Assembly: GCA_943788505.1 (NCBI GenBank)
Contig: CALSQR010000001.1
Location: forward strand, 1-64,000
Length of the DNA: 64,000 nt
Source of the DNA: an uncultured bacterium
GTDB taxonomy: Bacteria > Bacteroidota > Rhodothermia > Rhodothermales > UBA10348
Reading direction: 5' to 3'
Notes under the pieces: generated by a model
What the model was told of the DNA's origin: nothing
Database searches by the model: none
Seen by the model: the letters and a program-made list of their open reading frames with translations, nothing else
In this document: positions 22,219-31,058 of the stretch, piece by piece
Layout of the letters: each line of letters begins with the position of its first letter
Numbering within the stretch: position 1 is the stretch's first letter
Position numbers and translations under genes: made by a program

Positions 22219-23202
22219 GTGGATTCTATCCAGAAAATAGGTGTATTTACCTCAGGCGGCGATGCTCCGGGCATGAATGCATGTCTGCGGGCTGTTGTTC
22301 GAAAAGCCCTCAGTTTGGGAAAAGAGGTACTTGGCATTCGTCGTGGATATCAGGGAATGATTGAGTCTGATTTTGTTGAGTTGACATCATCGTCTGTTTC
22401 CAACATAATTCAGAAGGGAGGCACCGTACTCAAAAGTGCTCGTTCGGAGGAATTTAGGACGCCGGAAGGCCGCGCCAAGGCAGCGAAGAACTTGATCGAG
22501 AATCAAGTTGATGGTCTAGTAGCCATAGGTGGTGACGGTACACTCGCTGGAGCAGCTCTATTCTACGAAGAGCATAAAATTCCACTGGTTGGATGCCCAG
22601 GCACGATCGACAATGACCTTTTCGGGACGGACGAAACCATCGGTTTCGACACGGCGCTCAATACAGCCATCCAGAATATCGATAAGATTCGAGACACGGC
22701 TGATGCGCACGATCGGCTCTTTCTCGTGGAAGTCATGGGACGCGATGCAGGATTCATTGCTCTAAATTCAGGAATCGGAGGAGGCGCAGAGATGGTGCTG
22801 ATCCCCGAGACGTTGAGTGACATCAACAAAATCAAATCCTATATCCATTCTCTCATGTCTGAGCAACATCGATCCTCAATCGTAGTGGTAGCTGAAGGGG
22901 ATGAACTTGGAGGAGCGACGCGCATTGCCGAAGAGCTGAAAAAGGATGCCAAGTTCAAGGCGATAGATTTGCGGGTATGTATTCTTGGGCACACACAGCG
23001 GGGTGGAAGCCCCTCAGCGCGCGACCGGGTCTTGGCCAGCCGACTCGGCGTTGCAGCCGTGCAAGCGCTCCTAGATGGGCATGCCAACGTCATGGTGGGC
23101 GTGATCGACAATCAGATCCGTTTGACTCCTTCACGCAACGTATACAGCCGTAAAAAAAGCATCAATTACGAACTGCTGGGTCTAACTCAGCTACTGAACT
23201 GA
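22219..23202 (+). CDS. pfkA: ATP-dependent 6-phosphofructokinase
   Basis: Phosphorylates fructose 6-phosphate in glycolysis. Starting at the GTG at 22219 the protein has 327 residues (family about 320), begins VDSIQKIGVFTSGGDAPGMN as expected, and has the ribosome-binding site AGGAG five bases upstream. An upstream in-frame ATG at 22141 would add 26 residues that run across the palindrome. Substrate and ATP motifs are GGDGTL, PGTIDNDLFGTDETIGFDTA (catalytic Asp) and VEVMGRDAGFIAL. The Gly in GGDGTL favours ATP over pyrophosphate. Confidence 0.95.
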   Translation: MDSIQKIGVFTSGGDAPGMNACLRAVVRKALSLGKEVLGIRRGYQGMIESDFVELTSSSVSNIIQKGGTVLKSARSEEFRTPEGRAKAAKNLIENQVDGLVAIGGDGTLAGAALFYEEHKIPLVGCPGTIDNDLFGTDETIGFDTALNTAIQNIDKIRDTADAHDRLFLVEVMGRDAGFIALNSGIGGGAEMVLIPETLSDINKIKSYIHSLMSEQHRSSIVVVAEGDELGGATRIAEELKKDAKFKAIDLRVCILGHTQRGGSPSARDRVLASRLGVAAVQALLDGHANVMVGVIDNQIRLTPSRNVYSRKKSINYELLGLTQLLN

Positions 23203-23218
23203 TCAACCGGTACGGATC

Positions 23219-23953
23219 ATGAGTTCAACTGGAATCCCACCTATCGGGATCGTGAAAGGCAAAAAGCCGCATATTCAGGAAATGTTTGACAGCATTGCTC
23301 CTCGCTATGACCTGTTGAATCGGGTTTTAAGTGGTGGCATCGATCAGAAGTGGCGCAGAAAGGTGATCAAGGAGATTCTTCTGGATCAGCCACGACGCAT
23401 TCTCGACATAGCCACTGGGACGGCCGATCTGGCTCTATTGGCAGCTGCAAAAGGTGACGCCCAAATCGTCGGTGTAGATATCTCAGAAGAGATGCTGGAG
23501 GTTGGACGGCAAAAAATAAAGCAGCGGAAATTGGATGAGCAGATAGTATTACAGTCTGGCGATGCAGAGAAGCTGCCGTTTTCTGATCGTCAATTTGATG
23601 CGGCTATGGTGTCATTTGGCGTCCGCAACTTCGAAGACCTCGACGCAGGTCTGTTTCAGATCCACAGAGTCTTAAAGCCGGGCGGAAAATTAGTTGTATT
23701 GGAATTTAGTCGGCCTTCTGCCTTTCCCATTAAACAGTTTTACGCCTTTTATAATCGGTTTATTCTGCCCTTTATCGGTCGGATGGTTTCGGGAGATTCC
23801 GGGGCCTACACGTACCTACCAGAATCTATATCGGTATTTCCGGAAGGGGCTGATTTCCTAGCCTACATGAAGAGGGCTGGCTTCTCAGAAACCAACTCAA
23901 CCCGGCTGACTTTTGGTATAGCGTCGATGTACGTCGGGCGTCGAGCCAGATAG
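23219..23953 (+). CDS. menG: Demethylmenaquinone methyltransferase
   Basis: UbiE/MenG family SAM-dependent C-methyltransferase; in this lineage most likely completes menaquinone synthesis. The 244-residue protein has the family N-terminus MFDSIAPRYDLLNRVLSGGI, SAM motif ILDIATGTADLALLA, VGVDISEEMLEVG, the GDAEKLPF region, and the C-terminal YTYLPESISVFPEGADFLAY. It follows pfkA after 16 nt, probably in the same transcript. An AT-rich 6-bp hairpin (TTTCTA/TAGAAA) lies in the convergent gap after it. Confidence 0.94.
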   Translation: MSSTGIPPIGIVKGKKPHIQEMFDSIAPRYDLLNRVLSGGIDQKWRRKVIKEILLDQPRRILDIATGTADLALLAAAKGDAQIVGVDISEEMLEVGRQKIKQRKLDEQIVLQSGDAEKLPFSDRQFDAAMVSFGVRNFEDLDAGLFQIHRVLKPGGKLVVLEFSRPSAFPIKQFYAFYNRFILPFIGRMVSGDSGAYTYLPESISVFPEGADFLAYMKRAGFSETNSTRLTFGIASMYVGRRAR

Positions 23954-23992
23954 GTCCAAGGGTTTAGGGCCGATTTCTACAGGATAGAAAGG

Positions 23993-24412
23993 TTATTGGC
24001 GGTGCTTAACCAAGCAGCATTCGTTGAATCCGCCGGAGGACTGGTAGATCACGTCGTCCATTAGCTTGCGCATGATGTGAACGCCAAACCCACCTGACTT
24101 TTTCGTTTTGGCGTACTGAATCAGATCTGGCTCCCGGTAGGATTGCTGATTGAACTGTCGTCCCTTATCACGAATGCGGACAGTGAAGTCGTCTTCTGTG
24201 ACAATGATCGCAATTTCTACGGGCTGTTCGTTTTGGCCTTCGTAGGCATGCTCAATTACATTAGTGCACGCTTCATCCACAGCCATCTTTACCTGCTCCA
24301 CGACGAGTTCGGTGAACCCAGCTTTCGAAGCATGCATCGTCACGAATTCTCGCACGTCTTCCAGGAAGCGTGTTGAGCTCGGGATCGTCAGCGTGTAAGT
24401 GGTTGCAGCCAA
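23993..24412 (-). CDS. Anti-sigma factor kinase, RsbW/SpoIIAB-like
   Basis: GHKL-fold serine kinase of a partner-switching module. The 139-residue protein has the N-box KMAVDEACTNVIEHAYEG and the G-box GGFGVHIMRKLMDDVIYQ, with DFTVRIRDKGRQFN between them. Such proteins hold a sigma factor or another target and release it when the dephosphorylated STAS partner binds. It is the last gene of a phosphatase-STAS-kinase operon, 41 nt after the STAS gene. No sigma factor is adjacent. Confidence 0.88.
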   Translation of the reverse strand: MAATTYTLTIPSSTRFLEDVREFVTMHASKAGFTELVVEQVKMAVDEACTNVIEHAYEGQNEQPVEIAIIVTEDDFTVRIRDKGRQFNQQSYREPDLIQYAKTKKSGGFGVHIMRKLMDDVIYQSSGGFNECCLVKHRQ

Positions 24413-24453
24413 TGGAGCGTAGTATCTATCGGTTGATCAGAGTCTTGAAAGCC

Positions 24454-24810
24454 TCATTCCGAGGAGGCAGTAAACTTGCCTACGGCTTCGTCTTCGCTTT
24501 CTATGATGTCGAACAACATGGGAAAACCCAGTAAGTCGAATACGTTATAAACTTTAGGCTGAAGGCCGGCGATTTTGATATCACCACCGCTTTCCCTCAC
24601 TTCTTCGATGTAGGCCATAAAAACGCCTAGGCCAGCACTGGATATGTATAGCAGGTTTGCGCCATTAATCAGGATATGCACCCGATTGTCTTTTTGGCAT
24701 TTCTGGATAGCGGCCTCCAGATCGGCCGCCGTGTGGGCATCCAACTCGCCGTGCAGATCCAAGATCTGGACGACGCCGGTGGTTCTGAATCCGACTGAAA
24801 AATTACTCAT
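24454..24810 (-). CDS. STAS-domain anti-sigma factor antagonist
   Basis: SpoIIAA/RsbV-like partner of the kinase. The 118-residue protein is a single STAS domain: VVQILDLHGELDAHTAADLE, HILINGANLLYISSAGLGVF (the conserved Ser after the Asn/Asp-x-hydrophobic strand is the expected phosphorylation site; the usual DLSxV sequence is here NLLYISS), and IKIAGLQPKVYNVFDLLGF. It lies between the phosphatase and kinase genes on the minus strand. Confidence 0.9.
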   Translation of the reverse strand: MSNFSVGFRTTGVVQILDLHGELDAHTAADLEAAIQKCQKDNRVHILINGANLLYISSAGLGVFMAYIEEVRESGGDIKIAGLQPKVYNVFDLLGFPMLFDIIESEDEAVGKFTASSE

Positions 24811-24866
24811 GGGATCAGGTCTCTATCGTTATTGAGGTGTCTTCCACGATATGCAAAGATACTACG

Positions 24867-27080
24867 TCAGGGGGTTTCTTTTAGTGATACTTCTGAGGTA
24901 GACATTACATCTAGTGGCAATCCATGCCATTTCAGGACTAGTAACGTCATGTCATCGTCATATTCTTCCGCTCCTAGGAACCGTCTCAGGTCCCTCAGAA
25001 TAGCTGCGTGTATACCATCTGCATCTTCATGACGGCAGTCATCGACGACCTCTAAAAGACGCTCATATCCATATTCTTCTCCCTCCTGATCTCGGCTTTC
25101 CACGACGCCATCCGTGTACAAGACGAAAACATCCCCTGGGTTGAGGTTAATATGCTCTTCTACTAGGCTTTTTTGAAACAAATCACCTCGATCTAGGCCT
25201 AAGCCTAATCCTGGTGTTCGGATTAGTCTGGATTTCTGATCAAGTCGCACGGTTACAGCTGGGCAGTGACCAGCCCTGGCGATGTCAAACGTTTCATTTT
25301 TGAGATCTAGAATGCCATAAATGGCGGAAATAAACACATTTCTATCCAATGTCTGGGCTAGCGCCATATTGGCGTGGTGCAAGAACTGGGAAGGAGAGGT
25401 AGCTAATCGGCTGACTGATTGGAATATTCCCTGCATTTCAGCCATATAGAACGCGGCCGAGGTGCCTTTTCCTGAGACATCTCCGATAATGATGCCATAC
25501 CGATGGTCATCAAGTTTGACGAAGTCGTAGTAATCGCCACCAACCTCCTGAGCCGGAACACTACTGGCGGCAATGGAAGTCCCCCGTAGGGAAGGAGCGG
25601 TCTGAGGTAGGAGTTTGCGTTGTACCTCCCGCGCGATTGCGAGCTCTCTAGACAAGCGTTCTTTCTCGACCTGCTGATCAAACAGGCGAGCATTGTCGAT
25701 GGCTACGGCAGCTTGGGCAGCAAAAATACTGATGGTTTCGACATCGTCTCGCTCAAATCCATTGACTACCGATTTCGAAGAGAACAAGGCACCGATCAAT
25801 TCATCACGGGCATAGAGTGGTAGCGCAAGAAGACTGCCAATACGATCGCCTGAACGAACATTGAGTCGGTGGTCGGCTGCTGCCTCCCGAATAAGCAGGG
25901 CATCGCCCGAGCTCGTCATGTCGCTTACAAGCTCGGTGCAGTTCATAAAGTCCTGGATACGATCCGGTGCAATGTTATGGGCGGCAATGATTTGCTGGTT
26001 TAAAGTTCCAGACTCTACATCAGGCATAACAAGCCATGACGCATCTGCCGAACCGGCTTCCACGGGCGAAGAGGCAATAGTGGCAAACAGTCTATCACCT
26101 TCAAATACCTGTCCAACCAGAGCGGCAAGGGAGTGCATGGTCGCTCTCTCTCCGGCCCGTTGTTCATAGTCACCTGAGGTAGGGAGATGAAATAGAAGAG
26201 AGAGAAACGCAGTAAGGCAGTAGAGGACACCAAATATGGCGATCTGACCTATAAAAGTGGCCAACGGCATGAAATAGTGCTCTAGGTAATCAACAGCACC
26301 GGGAATAAGTAGGTTATTGCCACTGGAGCCAATTCCAAGAGTTAATACGAGTATGGCAGCTAGCACGAGGAATAAACCCAAGGCTGCCAGTTTCTCCTTA
26401 AAAGGAAGGAAGACGATCCAAGAGAGCCGGAACGCATTAACCATCATGAACACAGCGGCAATGACCATGCTTACATTTTGCCAGTCATTCTGACTTTCTC
26501 CCGGCCCATTCATGATGGTCAACACTGATGTGACCACCATCATTATGATCATCAGGTTCCAATTGCGCTCACTGGATCGGGACCGCTTTACGAGTACAAA
26601 GCTCCGTATTTGATCTAGTATCAAGAAGGCAAAAATAGCTTGAGTCAGACTCACAACTACCATTTTAACAATGGTGGGAAGCGTCAAAGCGATGCCAGTT
26701 TCGAAGTCAAATCCAGGACCGAGATCCAAGACGGGGGCCGAAATAGTGCCAATTCGACTGGTAATGCCCGCGATAGTCGTTAGGATTGCACCACTAACTA
26801 GTAGCGTCCACAATTTTCTGACGGGAGAGACGTCAGCGTACTTTTTCCACCGTTTCAGAAAAAGCCAGAGTGCGCCGTATCCAACACCCGAAAGCGCTGA
26901 AAACATCAAAAACATCCCCATGGAGGCTGTCTCGCCTGAAGACCATTGCTGGACGTGAAAACCGATTCCTAAGCCCAGGCAGATGGCAAATATGGCACCA
27001 TACAAAATCATGGCACCTCGCCTAGAGCGACGGGAGCCTGATGCTTTGATAGGTTTGTTTGATGGCCTGTTGTCAGGCAT
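24867..27080 (-). CDS. Membrane-bound PP2C/SpoIIE-type serine phosphatase with GAF domain
   Basis: RsbU-like phosphatase expected to dephosphorylate the neighbouring STAS protein. The 737-residue protein has a basic N-terminus, about eight membrane segments (residues 20-300), a GAF-type sensor (about 320-480, ending VAIDNARLFDQQVEKERL), a short linker helix REVQRKLLP and a PP2C domain (about 510-715) with GDYYDFVKLDDHRYGIIIGD, DVSGKGTSAAFYMAEMQG, AGHCPAVTVRL and LYTDGVVESRDQEGEEYG; the metal-binding Asp residues are present. First gene of the operon; a 12-bp palindrome lies 69 bp upstream. Confidence 0.9.
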   Translation of the reverse strand: MPDNRPSNKPIKASGSRRSRRGAMILYGAIFAICLGLGIGFHVQQWSSGETASMGMFLMFSALSGVGYGALWLFLKRWKKYADVSPVRKLWTLLVSGAILTTIAGITSRIGTISAPVLDLGPGFDFETGIALTLPTIVKMVVVSLTQAIFAFLILDQIRSFVLVKRSRSSERNWNLMIIMMVVTSVLTIMNGPGESQNDWQNVSMVIAAVFMMVNAFRLSWIVFLPFKEKLAALGLFLVLAAILVLTLGIGSSGNNLLIPGAVDYLEHYFMPLATFIGQIAIFGVLYCLTAFLSLLFHLPTSGDYEQRAGERATMHSLAALVGQVFEGDRLFATIASSPVEAGSADASWLVMPDVESGTLNQQIIAAHNIAPDRIQDFMNCTELVSDMTSSGDALLIREAAADHRLNVRSGDRIGSLLALPLYARDELIGALFSSKSVVNGFERDDVETISIFAAQAAVAIDNARLFDQQVEKERLSRELAIAREVQRKLLPQTAPSLRGTSIAASSVPAQEVGGDYYDFVKLDDHRYGIIIGDVSGKGTSAAFYMAEMQGIFQSVSRLATSPSQFLHHANMALAQTLDRNVFISAIYGILDLKNETFDIARAGHCPAVTVRLDQKSRLIRTPGLGLGLDRGDLFQKSLVEEHINLNPGDVFVLYTDGVVESRDQEGEEYGYERLLEVVDDCRHEDADGIHAAILRDLRRFLGAEEYDDDMTLLVLKWHGLPLDVMSTSEVSLKETP

Positions 27081-27148
27081 TCCTTGAAGGAGGATGTCTT
27101 TGGGTCTTCGAGGCGTTCTACCGTTGCCTGATCCGGATTGTTACAGGC

Positions 27149-27160
27149 TGATAGCTATCA
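27149..27160. promoter_or_regulatory. Perfect 12-bp palindrome upstream of the phosphatase gene
   Basis: TGATAGCTATCA is a perfect palindrome in the 285-bp gap between the divergent phosphatase gene (minus) and the repeat protein gene (plus); TTATATG follows. No other feature is visible in this gap. Candidate operator for either gene. Confidence 0.35.
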
Positions 27161-27365
27161 TTATATGGTCGATCTGCAATAACTCGCATGTCGCAAGTTT
27201 GTCTGTCACAGGGGGCCAACAGTGATCGCTTCTGGAAGGTACGTGACCGGGAATGCTTCGCAAACCTTGGCGCTTCCTTACCTGAACCGCAATAAAGTAG
27301 CGGATGGAGTAACTTCGCTGGTGTAAGGACGTAGGTCAAGCAACAACTCAATACCCATTCCTCTT

Positions 27366-29138
27366 ATGCCTAGAAAGGGACTCAGACGGTTCCAGCTCGT
27401 TCTCCTCGTTATCGTTGCTGGACTGGTGATATGGCGAATGAATGCTGGTCCAGGAGGCATCGGCATCGTTTCGTTGTCTGACTTGGAGGATAGGAAACTG
27501 TATGAAAAGACTTTCGAAGTATTCACGCCGGTTACCGTTCACCTGGATGGGATCGTCGCATACGAAGATGAACGTCTAGGCTCAGTATTGGCGGTAATAC
27601 CCTGGATGGTTTCTCGGGATACAGATGAAGTGGTCTGGACCGCATCAGCAGACAACCTCGAAAGAGATGGCGTCAAAGCCATTCTTGCTGATTCGCTGGC
27701 ACTAGTTGAGGGGCAATACACGCTCTATCTCAGTACTCTCGGGCCAGATCGGACCTCGTGGAAAGAGCGTGCTACGCTCGGATTGAAGCCTCATTGGATG
27801 AACTATGAATCGTTTTGGAGGATGGACCTAATTGCTCCAGAGGGAAGCCTAGCGTTGACCCCTAGACTAGACAAGAGCTCTTCCTCGAACGGATCCTTGT
27901 TTCAGGCAGACCTTACGTCTAGGGCAAAGGAATCAACCATAATGCTCCACGTAGCAGAGCGAGGAGGTCTTCAACTTGAGGGCGGAGTCACCGTTTGTAA
28001 TGATAATTGCGACGATATCAGCCTAAAAAGCATCCCTTCCGGAGTGGTTGTCTGGTCTCTAGACGATGCCGAAACCACTGCTTCAGGAGGCAGTCGTGTA
28101 AACCGCTACCTGTCAACTACCATCGAACTGGAAAGAGGCGTTTACGAGTTTACGTTTGCTCCGGGCTTACACCACAACGGAGTATGGACAGAGACGCCTC
28201 CATCTCTTCCATATGACTGGGACTTTACGCTTTCATCGGCCGCTTCGGGTCGCATCCGGCCACTTGATCCGTGGAAACTTGCACAGCCTCTTATAGATCA
28301 GCTTGGTCTTGGCGACAGCGAAATGCGGCAGAGTCGACTTACGATAGAGGATTCTCTTGATGTGATCGTTTTTGCCCTTGGCGAAATGTCATCACCATCA
28401 GATAGATATGATTGGGGGTGGATTGAAAATGAGGAAACAGGCGAGACTGTCTGGCAGATGGAGTATGAAGAGACCTCGCAAGGAGGGGGTAACCGTCAAA
28501 ACAGATCAGCAAAGGCAATACTGACGCTTGCTCCAGGCACTTATCTAGTCGGATTTAAGACAGACGGATCGCACAGCTTTGCTGCCGGGTTCAATAAATC
28601 CAGTCCAGACAACGCCGAACGCTGGGGTATGGCCGTTTTTCCACTCGATCCCGCTGACGGGACCAAGGATGGGATAAGCGTGGAGCAATTGGACATGGAA
28701 CTCCCGACGGAATCGACAGATGATGAAGCAGTTGCTATGGGCAGTCGGCTAGATGATATCGAACGTGATCGATTCTTCGTGCAGCGCATCGAATTAGGCA
28801 ATGAGATGGATGTCCGGGAATCGTTCGAAGTATTGGACACTGTTAAGGTTATTGTTGCAGCTTTGGGAGAGCTTAGCGAAAGCTCGCAATATGATTATGG
28901 CTGGCTCGATGACTTAGGGTCGGGAGAACGTCTTTGGGAAATGACCTATGAGACAACCCAACCAGCTGGTGGAGACACTAATTTCCGCTCGGCGTGGATC
29001 GAACTAACCTTAGCACCCGGGATGTATCGGGCGGGTTTTACCACGGACGGAAGCATCTCTTTCGGTAATTTTTCCAGCGAGATCCCGGACAACCCACAGG
29101 ATTGGGGAATTGCAGTATTTAGAACCGAGTCTGAATGA
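27366..29138 (+). CDS. Exported or membrane-anchored repeat protein, function unknown
   Basis: I do not recognise this 590-residue protein. It has an N-terminal membrane segment (FQLVLLVIVAGLVIWRMNAG) with no clear cleavage site, then an extracytoplasmic region. Two clear modules of about 100 residues start near residues 325 and 485: each has YDWGWIE or YDYGWLD, TGETVWQMEYEET-like text, AKAILTLAPGTYLVGFKTDG-like text and WGMAVF at the end. Two weaker copies (DEVVWTAS...GQYTLYL; GVVVWSLDD...GVYEFTFA) precede them. The alternating pattern suggests beta-sandwich domains. Its stop overlaps the prmA start (ATGA), so the two are co-translated. Confidence 0.8.
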   Translation: MPRKGLRRFQLVLLVIVAGLVIWRMNAGPGGIGIVSLSDLEDRKLYEKTFEVFTPVTVHLDGIVAYEDERLGSVLAVIPWMVSRDTDEVVWTASADNLERDGVKAILADSLALVEGQYTLYLSTLGPDRTSWKERATLGLKPHWMNYESFWRMDLIAPEGSLALTPRLDKSSSSNGSLFQADLTSRAKESTIMLHVAERGGLQLEGGVTVCNDNCDDISLKSIPSGVVVWSLDDAETTASGGSRVNRYLSTTIELERGVYEFTFAPGLHHNGVWTETPPSLPYDWDFTLSSAASGRIRPLDPWKLAQPLIDQLGLGDSEMRQSRLTIEDSLDVIVFALGEMSSPSDRYDWGWIENEETGETVWQMEYEETSQGGGNRQNRSAKAILTLAPGTYLVGFKTDGSHSFAAGFNKSSPDNAERWGMAVFPLDPADGTKDGISVEQLDMELPTESTDDEAVAMGSRLDDIERDRFFVQRIELGNEMDVRESFEVLDTVKVIVAALGELSESSQYDYGWLDDLGSGERLWEMTYETTQPAGGDTNFRSAWIELTLAPGMYRAGFTTDGSISFGNFSSEIPDNPQDWGIAVFRTESE

Positions 29139-29989
29139 TGGTAGACACACCTACCCCGTCCACTATTTCATATACCTTTGCATGCAAGGAAGAGCTACAA
29201 GATGAACTCATCGCGCTGCTAGAAAATGACGGCGTCTCTGGCTTTCATCAGGAAGACAGTGAGATGACAGTCTTCTGCGAAGCATATGCTGCCGAGCGAG
29301 TTGCACAGTTACTGGATACGAGCCTTGCGAGATATCTTGATGGAATCCCTGTACGAAGGGAAATAGCGCAGCGGAATTGGAATGCTGAATGGGAAAAGAC
29401 CATTCAACCCATCCCTGCGGGTCAATTCCGTATTCGTCCAACATGGCATGAAAGCCCGGTACCAGAAGGGATGATCGACATCATTGTCGACCCAAAGATG
29501 TCATTTGGAACAGGATATCATGAGAGCACCCGACTCCTATTGTACCGGATTGGGGATATGGTTGAAAAGGGCGACAAGGTGCTAGATGCAGGGACAGGAA
29601 CGGGTGTCCTGGCTTTTGCTGCGCTATTAGCTGGAGCTGCAACCGCAGATGCATTTGATACCGATCCATTGTGTATCAAAAATGCGACCGAGAATGCAGT
29701 TCTCAACGGGATGCAGGATCGATTTCAGGTGTATGAAGGGAATGAGACGGTCGCTCCTGATAGTGACTATGACGTCGTTCTTGCCAACATCAACAGGGAA
29801 GCTCTTCGATCTATGTTACCAACCTTACGCAATCTTCTGCGCCCAGATGGACTTCTTGGAATGGCTGGACTCTTAAAGACTGACAGAGAGGTGATGCGGG
29901 CATCCATTGAGGCTGCATCCATGGTCATGGTTGACGAATCCGATGAGGGAGAATGGTGGAGCGTTTGGGTCAAGAAAACAGCGAAATGA
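29135..29989 (+). CDS. prmA: Ribosomal protein L11 methyltransferase
   Basis: Trimethylates L11 using SAM. The 284-residue protein has an N-terminal substrate-recognition domain with the conserved RNWNAEWEKTIQPI, then PKMSFGTGYHESTRLLL, SAM motif VLDAGTGTGVLAFAALLAGA, and the catalytic region VVLANINREAL. It overlaps both neighbours by 4 bp: the repeat-protein gene before it and ppx/gppA after it. Confidence 0.94.
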   Translation: MMVDTPTPSTISYTFACKEELQDELIALLENDGVSGFHQEDSEMTVFCEAYAAERVAQLLDTSLARYLDGIPVRREIAQRNWNAEWEKTIQPIPAGQFRIRPTWHESPVPEGMIDIIVDPKMSFGTGYHESTRLLLYRIGDMVEKGDKVLDAGTGTGVLAFAALLAGAATADAFDTDPLCIKNATENAVLNGMQDRFQVYEGNETVAPDSDYDVVLANINREALRSMLPTLRNLLRPDGLLGMAGLLKTDREVMRASIEAASMVMVDESDEGEWWSVWVKKTAK

Positions 29990-30963
29990 TGGTGTCCTCA
30001 TCTGCAGAGCGCATAGGCGTTATTGACATCGGTACGAATACCGCCTTGCTCCTTGTTGCTTCGTGGGATAATGGACGTCTGATTCCCATTCACAACGCCG
30101 CCGGTTTCGTTCGGCTCGGAGAAGGAGTCGACGCATCCGGTAGGGTCGGACCTCCAGCTCTCGAAAGACTGACAAGCGTCTTGGCATCTCATGTGAGAGA
30201 AGCAGCGCTTCATAATGTGCATTCCTTCACCGTCACGGGTACTAGTGCCTCAAGAGATGCTTCTAACGCCGATGAGATACGCTCTATTGTCCGTAATGAA
30301 ACGGGTGCTGAACTCAGGATTTTGAGCGGGGATGAGGAGGCGAGGGTAACGTTCACAGGAGCACTCGCAGGATTGGCCGGAGACCTCAACGAAGGATCAT
30401 TTACTTCGGAAGGAGCTCCGGTTACAGTTGTTGATGTCGGAGGAGGATCAACTGAATGTGTTCAAGGAGATGCTCTTGGTGGGTCCATCACATTTAAGCG
30501 CAGTCTAGATATGGGAAGCGTGCGAATGACAGAGCGATTTTTTCGCTCCCAACCCCCTAGTAAAGATGACATCGAAGCTGCATCAACTGCGTGTCGCGCA
30601 ATGATGACCAGGGAATTATGCGGTATCGAACAATCTGAGCTTTGTATCGGCGCCTCGGGGACAGCCATATTGCTATCTTTGCTTCACCAAGAGAAAAACA
30701 CTGCTGATCCCTTCAAGGGCGGATTACTAGACTATGTAGACGTCGTTAGGTGGAGCGAGCATCTACTGAAGCTATCGCGTGAGGAAGTATTGGCCTTGAT
30801 GCCATTACATGCAAAGGGCAGGGAAGATGTTTTTGCAGCAGGCGTTTTGATGCTCCGTCTTGTGATGGAGCACGTTGAGGCCAATCAATTGTCCGTTTCT
30901 CCGTTTGGAGTACGACATGGCGTAGCAATGGAAGTGTTCAAGGCAATCGATGGGCGTTCCTAA
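29986..30963 (+). CDS. Exopolyphosphatase/guanosine pentaphosphatase family protein
   Basis: Ppx/GppA family phosphatase of the ASKHA fold, hydrolysing polyphosphate and/or pppGpp. The 325-residue protein starts at the ATG overlapping the prmA stop and has RIGVIDIGTNTALLLVAS, VTGTSASRDASNADE, the ILSGDEEARVTFTGAL motif and the phosphate loop VVDVGGGSTECV. It is of the short type (no HD C-terminal domain). Polyphosphatase and pppGpp phosphatase activity cannot be separated from sequence; note that relA/spoT is 14 kb away. Confidence 0.9.
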   Translation: MMVSSSAERIGVIDIGTNTALLLVASWDNGRLIPIHNAAGFVRLGEGVDASGRVGPPALERLTSVLASHVREAALHNVHSFTVTGTSASRDASNADEIRSIVRNETGAELRILSGDEEARVTFTGALAGLAGDLNEGSFTSEGAPVTVVDVGGGSTECVQGDALGGSITFKRSLDMGSVRMTERFFRSQPPSKDDIEAASTACRAMMTRELCGIEQSELCIGASGTAILLSLLHQEKNTADPFKGGLLDYVDVVRWSEHLLKLSREEVLALMPLHAKGREDVFAAGVLMLRLVMEHVEANQLSVSPFGVRHGVAMEVFKAIDGRS

Positions 30964-31058
30964 TGTCTTTTCGGGAAATCCAGTTGAATTGATGGGATGA
31001 TCAGGAACACCAATGTCCATTGATTCTTTTACCTTCCTTCAACCAAACGACCAATTGC

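Noticed and set aside
23974-23990. TTTCTA/TAGAAA hairpin as a terminator between menG and the kinase gene
   Set aside because: Only six A/T-rich pairs and no T-tract; too weak to call.
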